This document shows, in pieces, positions 24,105 through 37,272 of a stretch of 64,000 nt of DNA (within the stretch, counting starts at the first letter, position 1; every line of letters begins with the position of its first letter). Source of the stretch: Pegea sp. RAD2-039 (lineage: Eukaryota; Chordata; Thaliacea; Salpida; Salpidae). A program made the position numbers and the translations under genes. The DNA lies in assembly GCA_034620365.1 (NCBI GenBank), contig JAQGEQ010000299.1, positions 868,001 through 932,000 of the forward strand, in the 5' to 3' direction. A model generated the notes under the pieces. That model worked only from the letters and a program-made list of their open reading frames with translations. It had not been told where the DNA came from and searched no databases.

Positions 24105-27052
24105 TGAGTTAGTTGAAGACACAAATGTTATATTATAACAAACAATCTATTTATTTTAATGATTATTTTGATGCGCAAGTTTATGTTTTGTTGATTAAAG
24201 TTGTTAAAGATAATAATATTTTTTGTAAATTTTTACAAAATAAATTATGCAAAACTAAGAGCTTTCTTCATAATTTAGTCTTTTTTTAATTTACTTTTAA
24301 AAAATTAAAAAAAAAAGAATCAAAAGAATAAAGTTTGAATAAATTGAATAAGCAAGACCAATTAAAAAAAATATTTTTCAAAAAGGTAATTATATATTAT
24401 CGACGCCATTTTAGCTATATAATGATTCAAAAAGTTTAAAGTTAAAATATATTTTACACGTCCTGTACTATTATTATTAATGAATTAGCTATATTGGAGA
24501 ATGCTATTTCAGTAGAATAAATATTACATATAAGGTGAAAAAGCTTTTTTGTTTTTCAACAGCATATTTAGATAAGCAGATATTAGTATATTTTCAAAAT
24601 TAAATTTTTAAACAATAATTAAACAATAAGTTAAATAAAGTATATGTACGCTGATCAAAGTTTAGTTTAAATTCATAAAAATAAAAAATGCAAACAAACA
24701 ATTGAGAATATTAAAGAAAAATCAATTTTCTAAATTTAATATAACTGTTGAGCAAATTAAGGAAACTAACTATACTTATAGTACCTCATTCGGAAGTAAA
24801 AATATAGGCAAAGATATTAACAAAGTATTATAGGTTCTTCTTAAAATGATTTTTAACTAAGTAATAACAATAAGGTGTAAATATTATCATATGACAGGTA
24901 CTATTAAAATGTTTAAAAGTTTTTAATAAATTATCCACAGTTTTATGATGTCAAGCTATTAAGAAACTTTTAATTCATTTTTTAAGTTATATGAAGATAA
25001 AAAAACTGCCCATGGTTACAAATCTGTATTCAAAAAACCTGTTTAAAGGTCAAAAAATCTCAATTCTTACTGCTAAATGGTTAACAAACTAAAAAATGAA
25101 ATTCAAGTAAAAGTCTTAACTTGCACATATACTAGGTTAAAAAAGTTTAACTATGTGCTAAATACTCGAGAAATAGCAAGACAAGCATTTTTATTTATGA
25201 ACGTTGTATTTTAAAAACAACGCGATATAGTTTTTGAAACAAGTATAATGATTTAAAGCTTTTTGAAAATATTAGCCTATTTTATAAGAGGAAATTTAAA
25301 ACCTTACTTGCAAATATTTTTTGCCTAAAATAATGGAATATTTCAATTTATCTAACACTGCTATTTTTCGTTTTTAGTTTATCTAGGCTTACTACTTTTT
25401 TAGTTTTTATCTTAGTTTTGGACTCCTATGATGACTCATAACAAACATTGTGCATAAAAATCTCGACAAAAGTAATTCAGAAGTCTTGAAGTCTATCAAA
25501 CTAGAAGTTAAAGCTTTTTTAATATTTTAAAATATTATACAGCTAAGTTTGATTCTTAAGATAAACACCAGGCTTCAGTTAAGAAAAGCCAACTGAATTA
25601 ATTCGATATCGTAATCAATGTAAACAAGATTTATTTTTAGTAGTGGAAAGGGGTAAAGATTTGCTATGCTACCAAACAAATAAAAAGGAAAATTTATAAA
25701 TCTCATGCTTCTTCTCTAGCTCAAATAATATTTGATTAGTCTGAAAATAATATAAATATTGTCTATATTATTTCAGCAGGAACAATTACCAAAAACTTAT
25801 TATTATTACTATTAAGCTGTAAGTTAATATACTTATACCAAAAGTAATTTATACTTAGTATCAGTGTCCGCTTATCACTTCTTATAAAATTAGCTCTAGT
25901 TTCAATTTTGGCAATAAAAGACTTATCTTTTTCTTCTTCAAGTTCACGACCATTTGTAGATTAGCTGATTTTCACAATTTTGGAAACGGGTGAAACAGCC
26001 TAAACAAAAGTGACGGTGAGCGTGATGACATTTTTTGAAGTTTTTAGACCTTAAATTACTATGAGAGCCAACTTTATCATTTGTATATAATAAACTTACT
26101 GTTTTGTGTAATTTGAAACAAGTTTTCAGTTATGCTAATTTCAGTATCTTTATTTTTCTTTCTTGACCTTTCTATGGCTATTTTGCTTAAGCAAGCATTT
26201 ATTTAATCAATAATTAATATGAAATAAACAGATTAAATATTCATGCATTTGATTTGGTTTTTTTTTTTATTTTTAACACTTCAATAAATGTTTTGAACGA
26301 AAGGTGTTATTTAGTAACGTGTAAATTTATTGGGGGTTTAACCTTTAATGAAACTATCTAAATTCTTATGTTTATTATTTCACTTGTAACTTATTTTTGG
26401 AAATCTCCGTTTCTACTTTATCTTTTTGTAAATTTTGTGACAATATTTTCTTTTGTAATTTTTATTTACTACTTTTGTATATTTTGCCCAGCTATATGAC
26501 TGACATTAGATTTTTTTGATTACTCTATTTAAGCATTTCTTAAATATCTATCTAAAACAAATAAAAAAAAATGCGGTTTATGTTATTTGTAAACGATCTA
26601 AAAGAATGAAATTTCAAATAAACTACTACATTATATTTTAACAGAACATAATCAGAAATATGAATTGTATCATATAATCTTTCAAACGAAGGAAAAATTA
26701 TTTTTGTTTACTTAATTACTCAAATATTTAAAAAAGTTTTCATAATCTAATATTTAAACATGAATTTAATCTAAATTATTTTTGTATAATAGCTGATAGT
26801 ATTTTTATATACATAAGTAAGATTTAAAATGTATTCTAATATTTTATTTCATATAGTTATCATAAGTTTATTCCTAATCTAAGAATATATTTTTATATTC
26901 TAAAGTTTCTTTAATAACTTTTATTATAAATATTAGAAAAGTTATCAAGTTATCTAATTTATTAAGGAATTCTAATTAAGTTATTAACAGTAAAAATCTT
27001 CCCATTATTGTTACAGCTGAAAGTGAATTTTTGAAACAATTGTTTTTTAAAT
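24105..27052. other. AT-rich non-coding stretch between divergent genes
   Basis: The minus-strand Myb-like gene and the plus-strand RWD gene point away from each other across this interval, so it should hold both promoters. I see no exon, RNA gene or recognisable repeat in it. Confidence 0.5.
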
Positions 27053-28255
<1,203 letters not shown>

Positions 28256-28499
28256 TTTATTTCGTGTTCATTTGTTGAAATTGATTTTTAAATCAAAAAT
28301 ATAATAACAAACAAAAAATAAAGCTTCAACGAATATTTTTGCTGAGCTTCTCTTTTGAGTAAACAAAAAAATAATCTGGTTGATAAGGATAGTAGCAATC
28401 TGTTTTTATTAGAATGTCGCAAAGTGTAAAATATTCTTTGAATATATTTTGTATATGTTTGATACAAGATGAACGTTTATCTATTATTTTATTTATTCA

Positions 28500-29400
28500 A
28501 CGCATGGTTGCGAGTTACAAATTCAACAGCTCTTATAGCAAACATGGTCAACTAGAATAATTAAGAAGCTTTTTACACGAACGCTCAACCACAATGCAGT
28601 GCGCAGAGGTTTTAACTTCATACCGTCTACCATCTCAAACCTTCTACAGACTGGATAACAGGCGCACCCTACAGCACCCCGCTGTTACATATTAGATTTT
28701 AACTAATTTTAGTACTTAATTAGAGTTTGCTTATTCTATACTAATTTAAACCTTTTTAAAACTATTTAAAAGAATATTGACTTTATTTATATTGAGTTTT
28801 AGATGAATAAGTTGCTCACAATTAAAAGTGCTAGGTTCTACTCAACATTAAAATCATATTCACAAAATATAGACTTTACTCGGCTTGTCGCGTCTACAGA
28901 ATACAAAATCTACCTAAAACTGTGCTGTAGGGCGAATTGTCATAAGGCTGTAAAAAATTACTAAGAAAAGATAAAAAGAAAACCGTATAAACTTTTGTTG
29001 AAAAAGCTAGGTGTATAACACTTTCAGTAGTTTCAATCTGCAGCAGATTTTGCCGCATGAAGCAAAACAGTAAACTAAAAGATCTAAATCAGAGTAGATT
29101 TTACGTTAAAACATAAAAGAAAGTGCAAAAAATATAAGAATTTTACGGTCGCCCAGCGATTACAAACATATCCTTACAAAAATTACAACCAGGTATATCT
29201 TCTGCACATAGGCTTATTTCAATTATGAAAGAACTCGCCAAAACCTATAGGTAAATAATTTTTTTACAAAATAGTAGGATAAAATATTGCTTTACAGCTA
29301 TAAAAAGGACTTGAATCAACCTAAATAGTAAAATGCTGCACTTTTATCTTTTTAGAAAATGTGCAGGCTGTGATTACGTAACTCTGTATAAAATTGTTTG
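28500..29400. repeat. GC-richer patch with an imperfect inverted repeat
   Basis: The sequence becomes richer in GC than its surroundings. CCCTACAGCAC near 28677-28687 is matched by its reverse complement GTGCTGTAGGG near 28923-28933, and a few bases inward TAGATTTT on the left again pairs with AAAATCTA on the right. About 250 bp separate the arms. This could be a non-autonomous DNA transposon (MITE) or a decayed structured element. No target-site duplication was identified and no coding potential is seen. Confidence 0.3.
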
Positions 29401-29747
29401 TTTATAAATCATTCAATAATTACTTAATTAACTAAACGTAGTTTAAGAATTAATACTAAATGTAATGAAAAAATAAACAAGAATAGTTGTTTTAAAAAAT
29501 TTGAAGCTTTGAAACAAATTAAATTTTTGATTGATTATATTCACCAAGGTTTTAAACAACAAGACTAAGCATCAAACACTTTATAAGGTTTACGGCTTGA
29601 TTGATCATTTGTAAGCATAAGTCAAAAAAATATTAAACTTTAACTACTTTGAAAAGACTTAGCAAATATTACCATCAAATAATAGTTGTTTTAATTTTTA
29701 ATTAACTTTTTTAATATTTTTGTAATTACAAGTGAGTTATTTATATA

Positions 29748-29760
29748 GTTACCTGGTAAC
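29748..29760. promoter_or_regulatory. X-box/RFX-like palindrome upstream of gene A
   Basis: GTTACCTGGTAAC, a near-perfect inverted repeat fitting the RFX consensus GTNRCC(N0-3)RGYAAC. It is 432 bp before the gene A start codon. The flanks (ATA before; C[G/A]CAGTA after) are shared with the copy before gene B. Confidence 0.5.
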
Positions 29761-30191
29761 CGCAGTATGTCTAAATTTAAACCCAAAAGGTTTCAATTAT
29801 TTACAAAATATTGTTTAATTACTCATTTTATTGGCTTAGATTTTTTAAATTGGATTACTTTTATTGTGTTTAATCAACTAAATTTTATAATTTTGCTTAA
29901 ATCTTACTTTTTAGATTATATTCAGTTTATTAAACTTATATTTCTTCAATCTCCTCACAATACTTAAAATGATATTGAAGAAAATATACTGTTTTTGATA
30001 TTTGTAGTCAAGATACCAGTATTTATTTATAACAAAATACATAATGTATTGGTTACAGTTTTTTTAAGTTCTGCTACCTTAGTGTTGTTACATTAGATAT
30101 TTATAAACTTGGCATAAAACAGATTATATGGTTTTGACTTTAGAAATCTATTTTATTTGTAACATTCTTATCAAATTTTATAAAATGCAGA

Positions 30192-33100
30192 ATGCAAATA
30201 GTTAAGTTTTTTACAATTTTATTACTTGGATCTTTCTCAAAAACTGGCAAGTACTTTATAAAATAATATTTATGAAAAGTTTCAATTTATACTTAATACA
30301 AAATTTTATAGATTGTATTAATAGAGTGTATTAATTTAAATAAAATATTTTTGACAATTATATCAAATTTGCTGTTTAAACTCAATTGATTTACATAAAT
30401 AACTTGATCCTGTATTTAATGATCAGATGGATTTGGTGTTGGCTCAAGAGTAGCAAAATATGAAGAAACTTTCTATTCTTTTTACTATAATGGTTTCTCT
30501 AATTTTGATGAAGCAAAAAAAATATGCAACGACCATGATGGTTATATGGCTAATATCAAAAACAGTAAACTTCTACAATTTTTTGATAGAGAGCTTGACA
30601 AATACAAAACAAATACGACACAAGCTACTGACAGCTTTCTTTTTGGTTTGAATAAAATTAGTAATAAAGATGATTGGGAATGGTCAGATAAAGTCAAACT
30701 AACTACTTTCGATAACTGGTATATGCGTCAGATAAAAACTATTTTAAAAAATTGTGCTGTAGTTGAAGTATCAACACAAAGCTTAGAGCCAGGATTACAG
30801 CCTCTATTTGGATATTGGAATGATGTTTCTTGTGAACAAAAAAGAAGATTCATCTGCCAAAACGGTAAATTTTTAATAGATTCGATTTGCAGAAAAAATA
30901 TAAAACTATTCTACGATAAAATACTTTAGAAAAAAGCGATATTTAAAAAGTATGAGTAAGTAGTATAATTGAAAATGATAACTTGAACTTTAAGATTTTG
31001 GAAGTAATTTTATCTCAAAGACAGCTATAAATGTTGCAAGCAATGAGGAAAGTGTTGTATGTACTGTTGCAGGAGATAGTAGATATTCCGTTATATGGAA
31101 AAGGTGAAGCAAATAAACAATTCGTTAAAAACTCTTGTGAATAAAAACTCTTGTTTTAGGAATGATAGTTTCTTACCATCATCTGAGGAATATTTAAATC
31201 TTTCAAACAAAGTATTTTATCAGAAGTATATTACGGAGAAATATAAAATGACATCGACTATTGTGTTTGTAAATCCATTCCAATCTGATGAAGGTGTTTA
31301 TACATGTGTCATAAATTATAACAATTCGTATATGAATGATCTTACACTTGAAACAAAAAGTTAGTTTGTTTCCTATTTTCAAGAATTATGTTAAACATCT
31401 AAATATCTATAAAATACTTAGCAACTTTTTGCTGTGCTTCTTATCATTTACTTTAATAATGAATATAAAAATGTTCTTATAAAAAGAAGAGACACATAAA
31501 TACTTTGAAATTTTTTCTAGGTTTACCTATAGTTATATTAGATTTTTTTACATAATTATCAGATAATTAATTATTATTTTTCATTCCAATTTGTTTATGT
31601 TTCAGTTCTTAGTTTTAATGATCCAATGCAACTAACTCCAGTCGATAAGCTAAACTTGTCACAAACCAACAATATTACTTGTTCAATAAGAAGTCGACCA
31701 CGATCTACTTTAACATGGAAAATTAATAACAAACTTGTAGAAGAAGATGAAAATGTTTTTGTAATTCGTACTGAAACACATCAGCTAACAACAACCAGTA
31801 CATTTACTTTAATTAATCCAATATCTTTTCAAGCCAACACTGAAATTTCTTGCTGGTCTAACGTTAAAACGAATCTTTATAAGAAGGTTTTAATCAATAC
31901 AGGTAGATTACATTTTCATAGCTACATTGTCATGCACCAACGTATTCTTAGAACTAATTAAATTTTTAAATCTTTCAGACTTTTACGACTTTGATGGATA
32001 CAGTTATAAATTTGATTACCCAAAAAACAACAAAAATTTGTCTGGATTTTGGTACTCACTTCATAATGAAAATTGTAAAGTTTTTGCTTCAATTTTTTTC
32101 AAAATAGTTTTGTAATTGGTTTTCTCGATAACTATTTTCTAATCTTTAAACAGAATACTTTATTAACTCTTGTTTAAAAAAAACTAATTTGGCTTATTTA
32201 TTTTCATCTAAAACTAAACATGATATCAACTATTTAAATGAAATTCTAAGGAGTTACCGATGATGTTTTTGCAGATATTACATCAATAAGTATCAATGAA
32301 AGTCATATTAGAGGCAAGTATACTTTTGGTATTAGCTAGATAAATTTAACTTAAGTCTTTTCATTCTCTTAAATAAGTATTGTTCAAGATAATTTATTTA
32401 GTGAACAATTGAAAAAGCTCTGTATACTTTTAAAAGAATTTTTGTAATATACTTTCTGAAATTGTTATAAAAATCATCTCTTATATCTAACCATTTGTAT
32501 AAAACACTTTTAGGTTTGTTGTAAGTTTCTGAATTCGGAATATTTTTTTATTTAGGTGCCGAATTGCTAAGCGTGAAATCTTCTACAAACTGTAGCAGTG
32601 TAAAAAACATTTTATTTACCATCAACGATTACACACATTCGTCGCTTCCTAGTTTCCTTTTAACTCTTAATGATTTGAATGATTCAGCATTGAGTCAAAA
32701 CTATTCAAGTACAAAAAATACATTTTGTGTCGAAAAGCTGCAATCAAATAAAGTTTATTCAGTTTCGGTAAAAGAAATATAAAATTCAGTTTATATTTGT
32801 TTAAATATTAAATTTTTTAGCTGAGTTTTCGACCGAAATATTGGATGACTGACTTAACATTGACACGAATAGTTGCAATAGAAGGAGTTGCTCCTGGTAC
32901 AGTGAATGTCACTACAGCATATATTAAAAATGAAAATTGTGAACTGACTTTCAACTTTCCAAGAATCAATAAAGAAACTGCAATAGAATGGATTCATGTA
33001 AGTCATTTATTAATTCATATAATTATTTGAATCTATATTTTTATGATGAAATATTTTCTTCTTGGATTATTTCATACTTTTTTTTCTTTTTGTGTAAAAC

Positions 33101-35251
33101 TTTTAAGTATTTATGTGTTTTCTTCTTTCTTAGGTTAAAACTATTAAGTTAAGGTTAAGTTTTGATGATTATTTTACATCATATTTTATTAATATAATTT
33201 CGAGTTATTAAAAGTTTTTAAATTTTGGTTAGTGGTGAATTTTCTTAAACATTTTTTATCTTTATTATTTCTTAGTTTGTTCTGTAAAAATTTGTAATTA
33301 AATTGTTTACAGCAGATTTTTATTTTTATAATGTTTTGGTGAATTTAGGTGAATGTTTATGAAAAAGAAATATCAACTGGTATCTTCAATAATTTTACTC
33401 AGAGGTATAAATTTAGTTTGAACAACTCTGTTGGGTTTAAAATTAAATCTGAAGGATTTGCTTACCAAGGTCATGTGGTTTTACAAAGCAATGATAAAAC
33501 TTATGGAGTAAAAAGTGAAAGATTTGAATGCAAGCCAAGTACGTTGTCTAAAATAAATATTTTGTAAATTGAAAGAACAATTAAAACAACAGTAATTGTT
33601 CCTGGATGGGTTGATATAATCGAAGCAACTATTAAAAACCAAAGCTGTCAAGTAATTTTCAGTTTACCAAGAAACATTGAAGAAACCCAAGTTGATTGGA
33701 TTTATGTATGTTTATCTTCATTCTTACAAGATTAGTATATACTGCTTAATTTACTGATAAAGTTTCTGATGATTTCTTCAAAAAAAAAAAAAAAGTTACA
33801 TAAAAATGATTTGCTTATTTAGTATATCTCTGGATTATTAAAATTGTTCTGACATTTTTAGGAAATATGTTTCATGATGACTCAAGCTAATCAAATATTT
33901 TTGCGTTTATAAGATTTTAAATTATTTTTGTAGTAATGATTTCTATGTTTAACTTTATTATGCCACCAACTGTATCATCCAACAAATCTCTTTCAGTCAA
34001 ACATTTTTTGTCAATACAGGTGAATATATCTGAAAAAGAAGTATCAAGTGGTATCTTTTATAATTATACTCAAAGATTCAATTTTACGAATAACAAGCAA
34101 AGCTTTAAGTTCGAAACTAAAACTGAAGGATTCATATATTGGGGTCATATAACTTTGGAATGCTGTAGAGGTATTTATGGAATGGAAAGTAAAGATTTTG
34201 AATGTGTGAATAATCAAAGTAATTTGGCTGAAGTTATTTTTGAATATACTTATAATGTGAATAATTGAAGGCGAAAGAAGAAATTTATTCTTAATTCCTC
34301 TCATAGTTGGCTTGAGTGTACTTGCTTTATTTGCTGGTTTAGTTTTCTTAGTATATGTATTAAAAAAGAAAAAGAAAAATGTTAAAAATACAAATCAGTT
34401 AGATAAGAATATAGAAAGAGACGATGAAATGTTGAATCAGGAGAAAGTAAGAGAAGAGTTGATACAGTAAAATTTTGAAAAAACAGTAAACAATAATTTT
34501 GATTATCAATACTATTTCATAACTTATTTGTTCAATAAGAATAAAAAGTAAATAAATTGATAACTGTTTTGCATTATGATGATGAATAATTTTGCCTATT
34601 TCTCTATCAATATACTTAAACAGAAAGTAAAAGTGATAATATTTTTGTTATTTAATTTTCCTTGAATTATTTCTTTTGTTAATCTCTAATAACTGTATTA
34701 CCATGAAATAAAACTTTGCATTTAAAGCATAAAGATCGATTTACTCCAGTGGTACTTTATTCAACTGTTTACTTTATTTAGAGAAAAGAAGATAAAAATC
34801 AACTTGAACCTCAACAACAGGATAATGAAGAAAAAGTAATGATATCTTTGTTAATACTTTTTAAAATCTTGACTAATAGAAATTGTTTCTGATTTCTTTC
34901 AAGCGTAGGTAAATGAAAAGAATAATAAAAAACAAAAGAAGAGCAAACACAATAAGTCAAATAACAAGGTTAAATATTTTTCTTAAGGATATTCTAAAAT
35001 CTTGCAAACCTTTTAGTGATTTTATTTTCTAAAACAGGCAAATAGAAATAGCAAAGTAGGAAAGTTACCAAGGAAGATGAAATGTTAATAACTTTATGAC
35101 AAACATTTTTTTAGGTTTAAGATAAATTGATTAAATTTCATTCATTTTTTAGCAGAAAGATGACAGCAAAGATCGACGTGGAGTAAAATTAATGAAGAAG
35201 AAAACAAAAAAAGTGTCACCAATTCCAGAAGAGAGTCTTCCTAAAAGTTAA
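30192..35251 (+). CDS. Receptor gene A: CTLD, two Ig domains, FN3-like and two novel modules, TM, Lys-rich tail
   Basis: Seventeen exons are inferred: 30192-30246, 30427-30864, 30995-31103, 31160-31359, 31606-31902, 31979-32074, 32275-32313, 32556-32767, 32821-32997, 33349-33538, 33593-33705, 34020-34218, 34271-34446, 34782-34835, 34909-34968, 35038-35055, 35156-35251. All are in phase, giving 842 residues. Order: signal peptide (MQIVKFFTILLLGSFSKT); CTLD (KKICNDHDGYMANIK, WEWSDK, FGYWNDVSC, RRFICQN); Ig split over two exons (VVCTVAG...VIWKR and GVYTCVINY); a one-exon second Ig (NITCSIRS...LTWKINN...ISCWS); a linker; a possible FN3-like exon (ENTFC is read as KNTFCVEKLQSNKVYSVS); two copies of the WI(H/Y)-V module; TM (LIPLIVGLSVLALFAGLVFL); KKKKK and a charged tail. 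The CTLD keeps WND but has lost EPN. Introns 1 and 7 need GC donors. Least certain are the exon ending at 32074 and the 18-nt exon. Likely a type I surface receptor. Confidence 0.8.
32821..34218 (+). other. Two copies of an unfamiliar extracellular module (WI[HY]-V module) in gene A
   Basis: Each copy spans two exons with a phase-0 intron at the same place, immediately after TGG-ATT-CAT/TAT (WIH or WIY): copy 1 is 32821-32997 plus 33349-33538, copy 2 is 33593-33705 plus 34020-34218. Shared features are an opening (V/A)PG.V, a Cys then a strand ending FPR or LPR, the WI(H/Y)|VN junction, KE[IV]S.GIF, a sequon in an N[FY]TQ context, F.Y.GH, and a final YG..S..FEC. Two cysteines near the ends could form one disulfide. 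The pattern looks like a beta-sandwich of about 90-110 residues, but I recognise no named domain. Gene B has one copy. Confidence 0.7.
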
Positions 35252-36119
35252 AAAGGCAATTGTAGATAATTGTAGAAAATTAAATTTCTGTGATGTTGCC
35301 GATTTATATTTCACAACTAAATAAATGAGCCGAATAGTTATAACGAAAGTTATGTTTTTTTATTAATAGGTGCTATGTTTCTTATGGAGCCTAGTTTTCC
35401 CTTTTATAATCGTTAAGTTTTATTCCTATTTATTAGCTATTCGGACCCTAATATTAATGTTGATATAAATATGTCCTTTTTTACATGTTCACTTAGTATA
35501 TTAGATGTAAGTTGTTGTGTAAATTGTTAGATTTAAAGTATTTCTAAAATAGGTTACAGTTTAAGTAGAACAAAGCAAGTTTTAAGAATATAAGCGCCAT
35601 TAATTTATCTTTACAATATGTAAAAGTATAAAACTAGAATAAAATTGTGTGTAAGTTTAGGACCACTTTAAAGGGTTGAAATGTAATTCTTAGTACGATT
35701 TGTATTTAAGATTTATAAGAACGAATGAAAAGTTAAAGTCAGTTTTTATAAAAAAAAGTTTAGAAAAATTTTAGTCATAATTTAATCATACTAACATAAG
35801 ACTAAGCAAAAAAAATTTTACGCAAGAATCTTTTTAGTAATCATTAAATTAAGTTTGAAATTTTTCGTAATAAACTTTCAACTTTCTGAATACTTTTGAT
35901 ACTATTACTTTGTAATATTTACTGTTTTATCTGACTTACATATATTCCCTTTTTAATGTCAATTATTTATGGTTTTTTAGATAAGGTTTTAATAAGTCTA
36001 ATCTCGTTTTGTTAATATGTAGTAGTGGAAAAATGTTGTTTAAATTATTAGTCAAGATGTTTTAAACCTCATTCAACGCTTTTGAAAAAGCCGGTTTGGC
36101 CAGTTTAGCACGCTGTCTT

Positions 36120-36850
36120 GTATTATTCATTTATTTATTTCAATAAATGCGAAGGAGGGTACCTGAAAAGAGCACCTCTCGCTAACACACATTCTCACAA
36201 ATAACAACTATTTAGCCAAAAATATAGAAAGTAAAAGATGTAACACATGGTATTTCGATATCACTCAAAGCATATAACAGTGAACAATTACATGGAACGT
36301 TAATAATATAAGAAAGAGAAAAAAAATCACAGTTTAGAAATGACAATGTTGGCAATATTATAACGGTTCAACTTCTGCTTGAACAATGCGAGTGACTTCG
36401 ACATGGCAATGTCTGATGGCAGCTGATTCCATGTATTAATTGTACGGTATGAGAAAAAATTTGCTCTGACCAATGTACTAGGTGATATAGGATTATTAAG
36501 GTGTAATGTGTGTCGTCTGAGCTGATATAACTTGAAGGAAGGACTAATAGAAAAGAAATCACCAAACTGAATGTCAATAAAATTGTGGATAATCTTAAAA
36601 ATAAGAATTCAGTCGTATTTAATCCGTCGGATTTCCAAAGTATCTAAACTGAAGAGACTGAGACGATATTTATAACTATCATATTTAATATTAAGTTTCC
36701 TACATACTAATCTTGTAAATGTGGCCTGAACAGATTCGATTAATGAAATGAACATCTTCACTTAATGAAGTGCTGTATAAGAAATAGTTTTGAAAACATA
36801 CAGAATTGTAAAACTTACTTTTATGGTCGTATAAGCTGCTGAAAAATATT
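36120..36850 (-). mobile_element. CR1/L2-like LINE, decayed 3' portion
   Basis: The minus strand encodes the C-terminal end of a non-LTR reverse transcriptase in broken frames: ESVQATFTRLVCRKLNI, SYKYRL, DTLEIRRIKYD, LIFKIIHNFIDI, then NNPISPSTLVRANFFSYRTI, NTWNQLPSDI and a stop. This is the typical end of CR1-type ORF2. It is followed by a 3' UTR ending in GTGCTCTTTTCAGGTACCC and TCCTTCGCATTTA (near 36145-36180). The same 3' sequence occurs at 46150-46200, 61660-61700 and in the SINE at 44.4-44.55 kb. At least one frameshift (in the THYTLN region) and upstream stops show that it is dead. The 5' boundary is approximate. Confidence 0.75.
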
Positions 36851-36897
36851 TTTGTGCATACACAATAGTTCACTTTTTAATCTAACTTAATTGCATA

Positions 36898-36910
36898 GTT
36901 ACTAGGTAAC
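36898..36910. promoter_or_regulatory. X-box/RFX-like palindrome upstream of gene B
   Basis: GTTACTAGGTAAC, followed by CACAGTA as at gene A. It is 363 bp before the gene B start codon and just outside the 5' limit of the LINE fragment. Confidence 0.5.
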
Positions 36911-37272
36911 CACAGTAAACTTTATTTTAGAAATAAAAGCTTTCAGGTTACCAGTATATTTAAATAAACTCACATGTTTCATTTCTTTACTGAATTTGTT
37001 TGCATCAGGTTATATTTTTTATTTTACAATATTCTTTCATTAACTAAAACGACCTTAAAAGTTTGATTTCATTTGTTAAAATTGATTTAAAATACAATTT
37101 TAAAAAAGATACCAATACCAATATTTTAAATTTTATATACTTTTTAATTCTCCTACTACTTTATTGATAACATTAAATATTTAACATTTAGATTTTATAA
37201 AATAGTCTAAAATGTTGTATACTTAACACTGTTTTGTTTTGTACTTTTAAGGTATTTAACAAGTTTTTGAAT

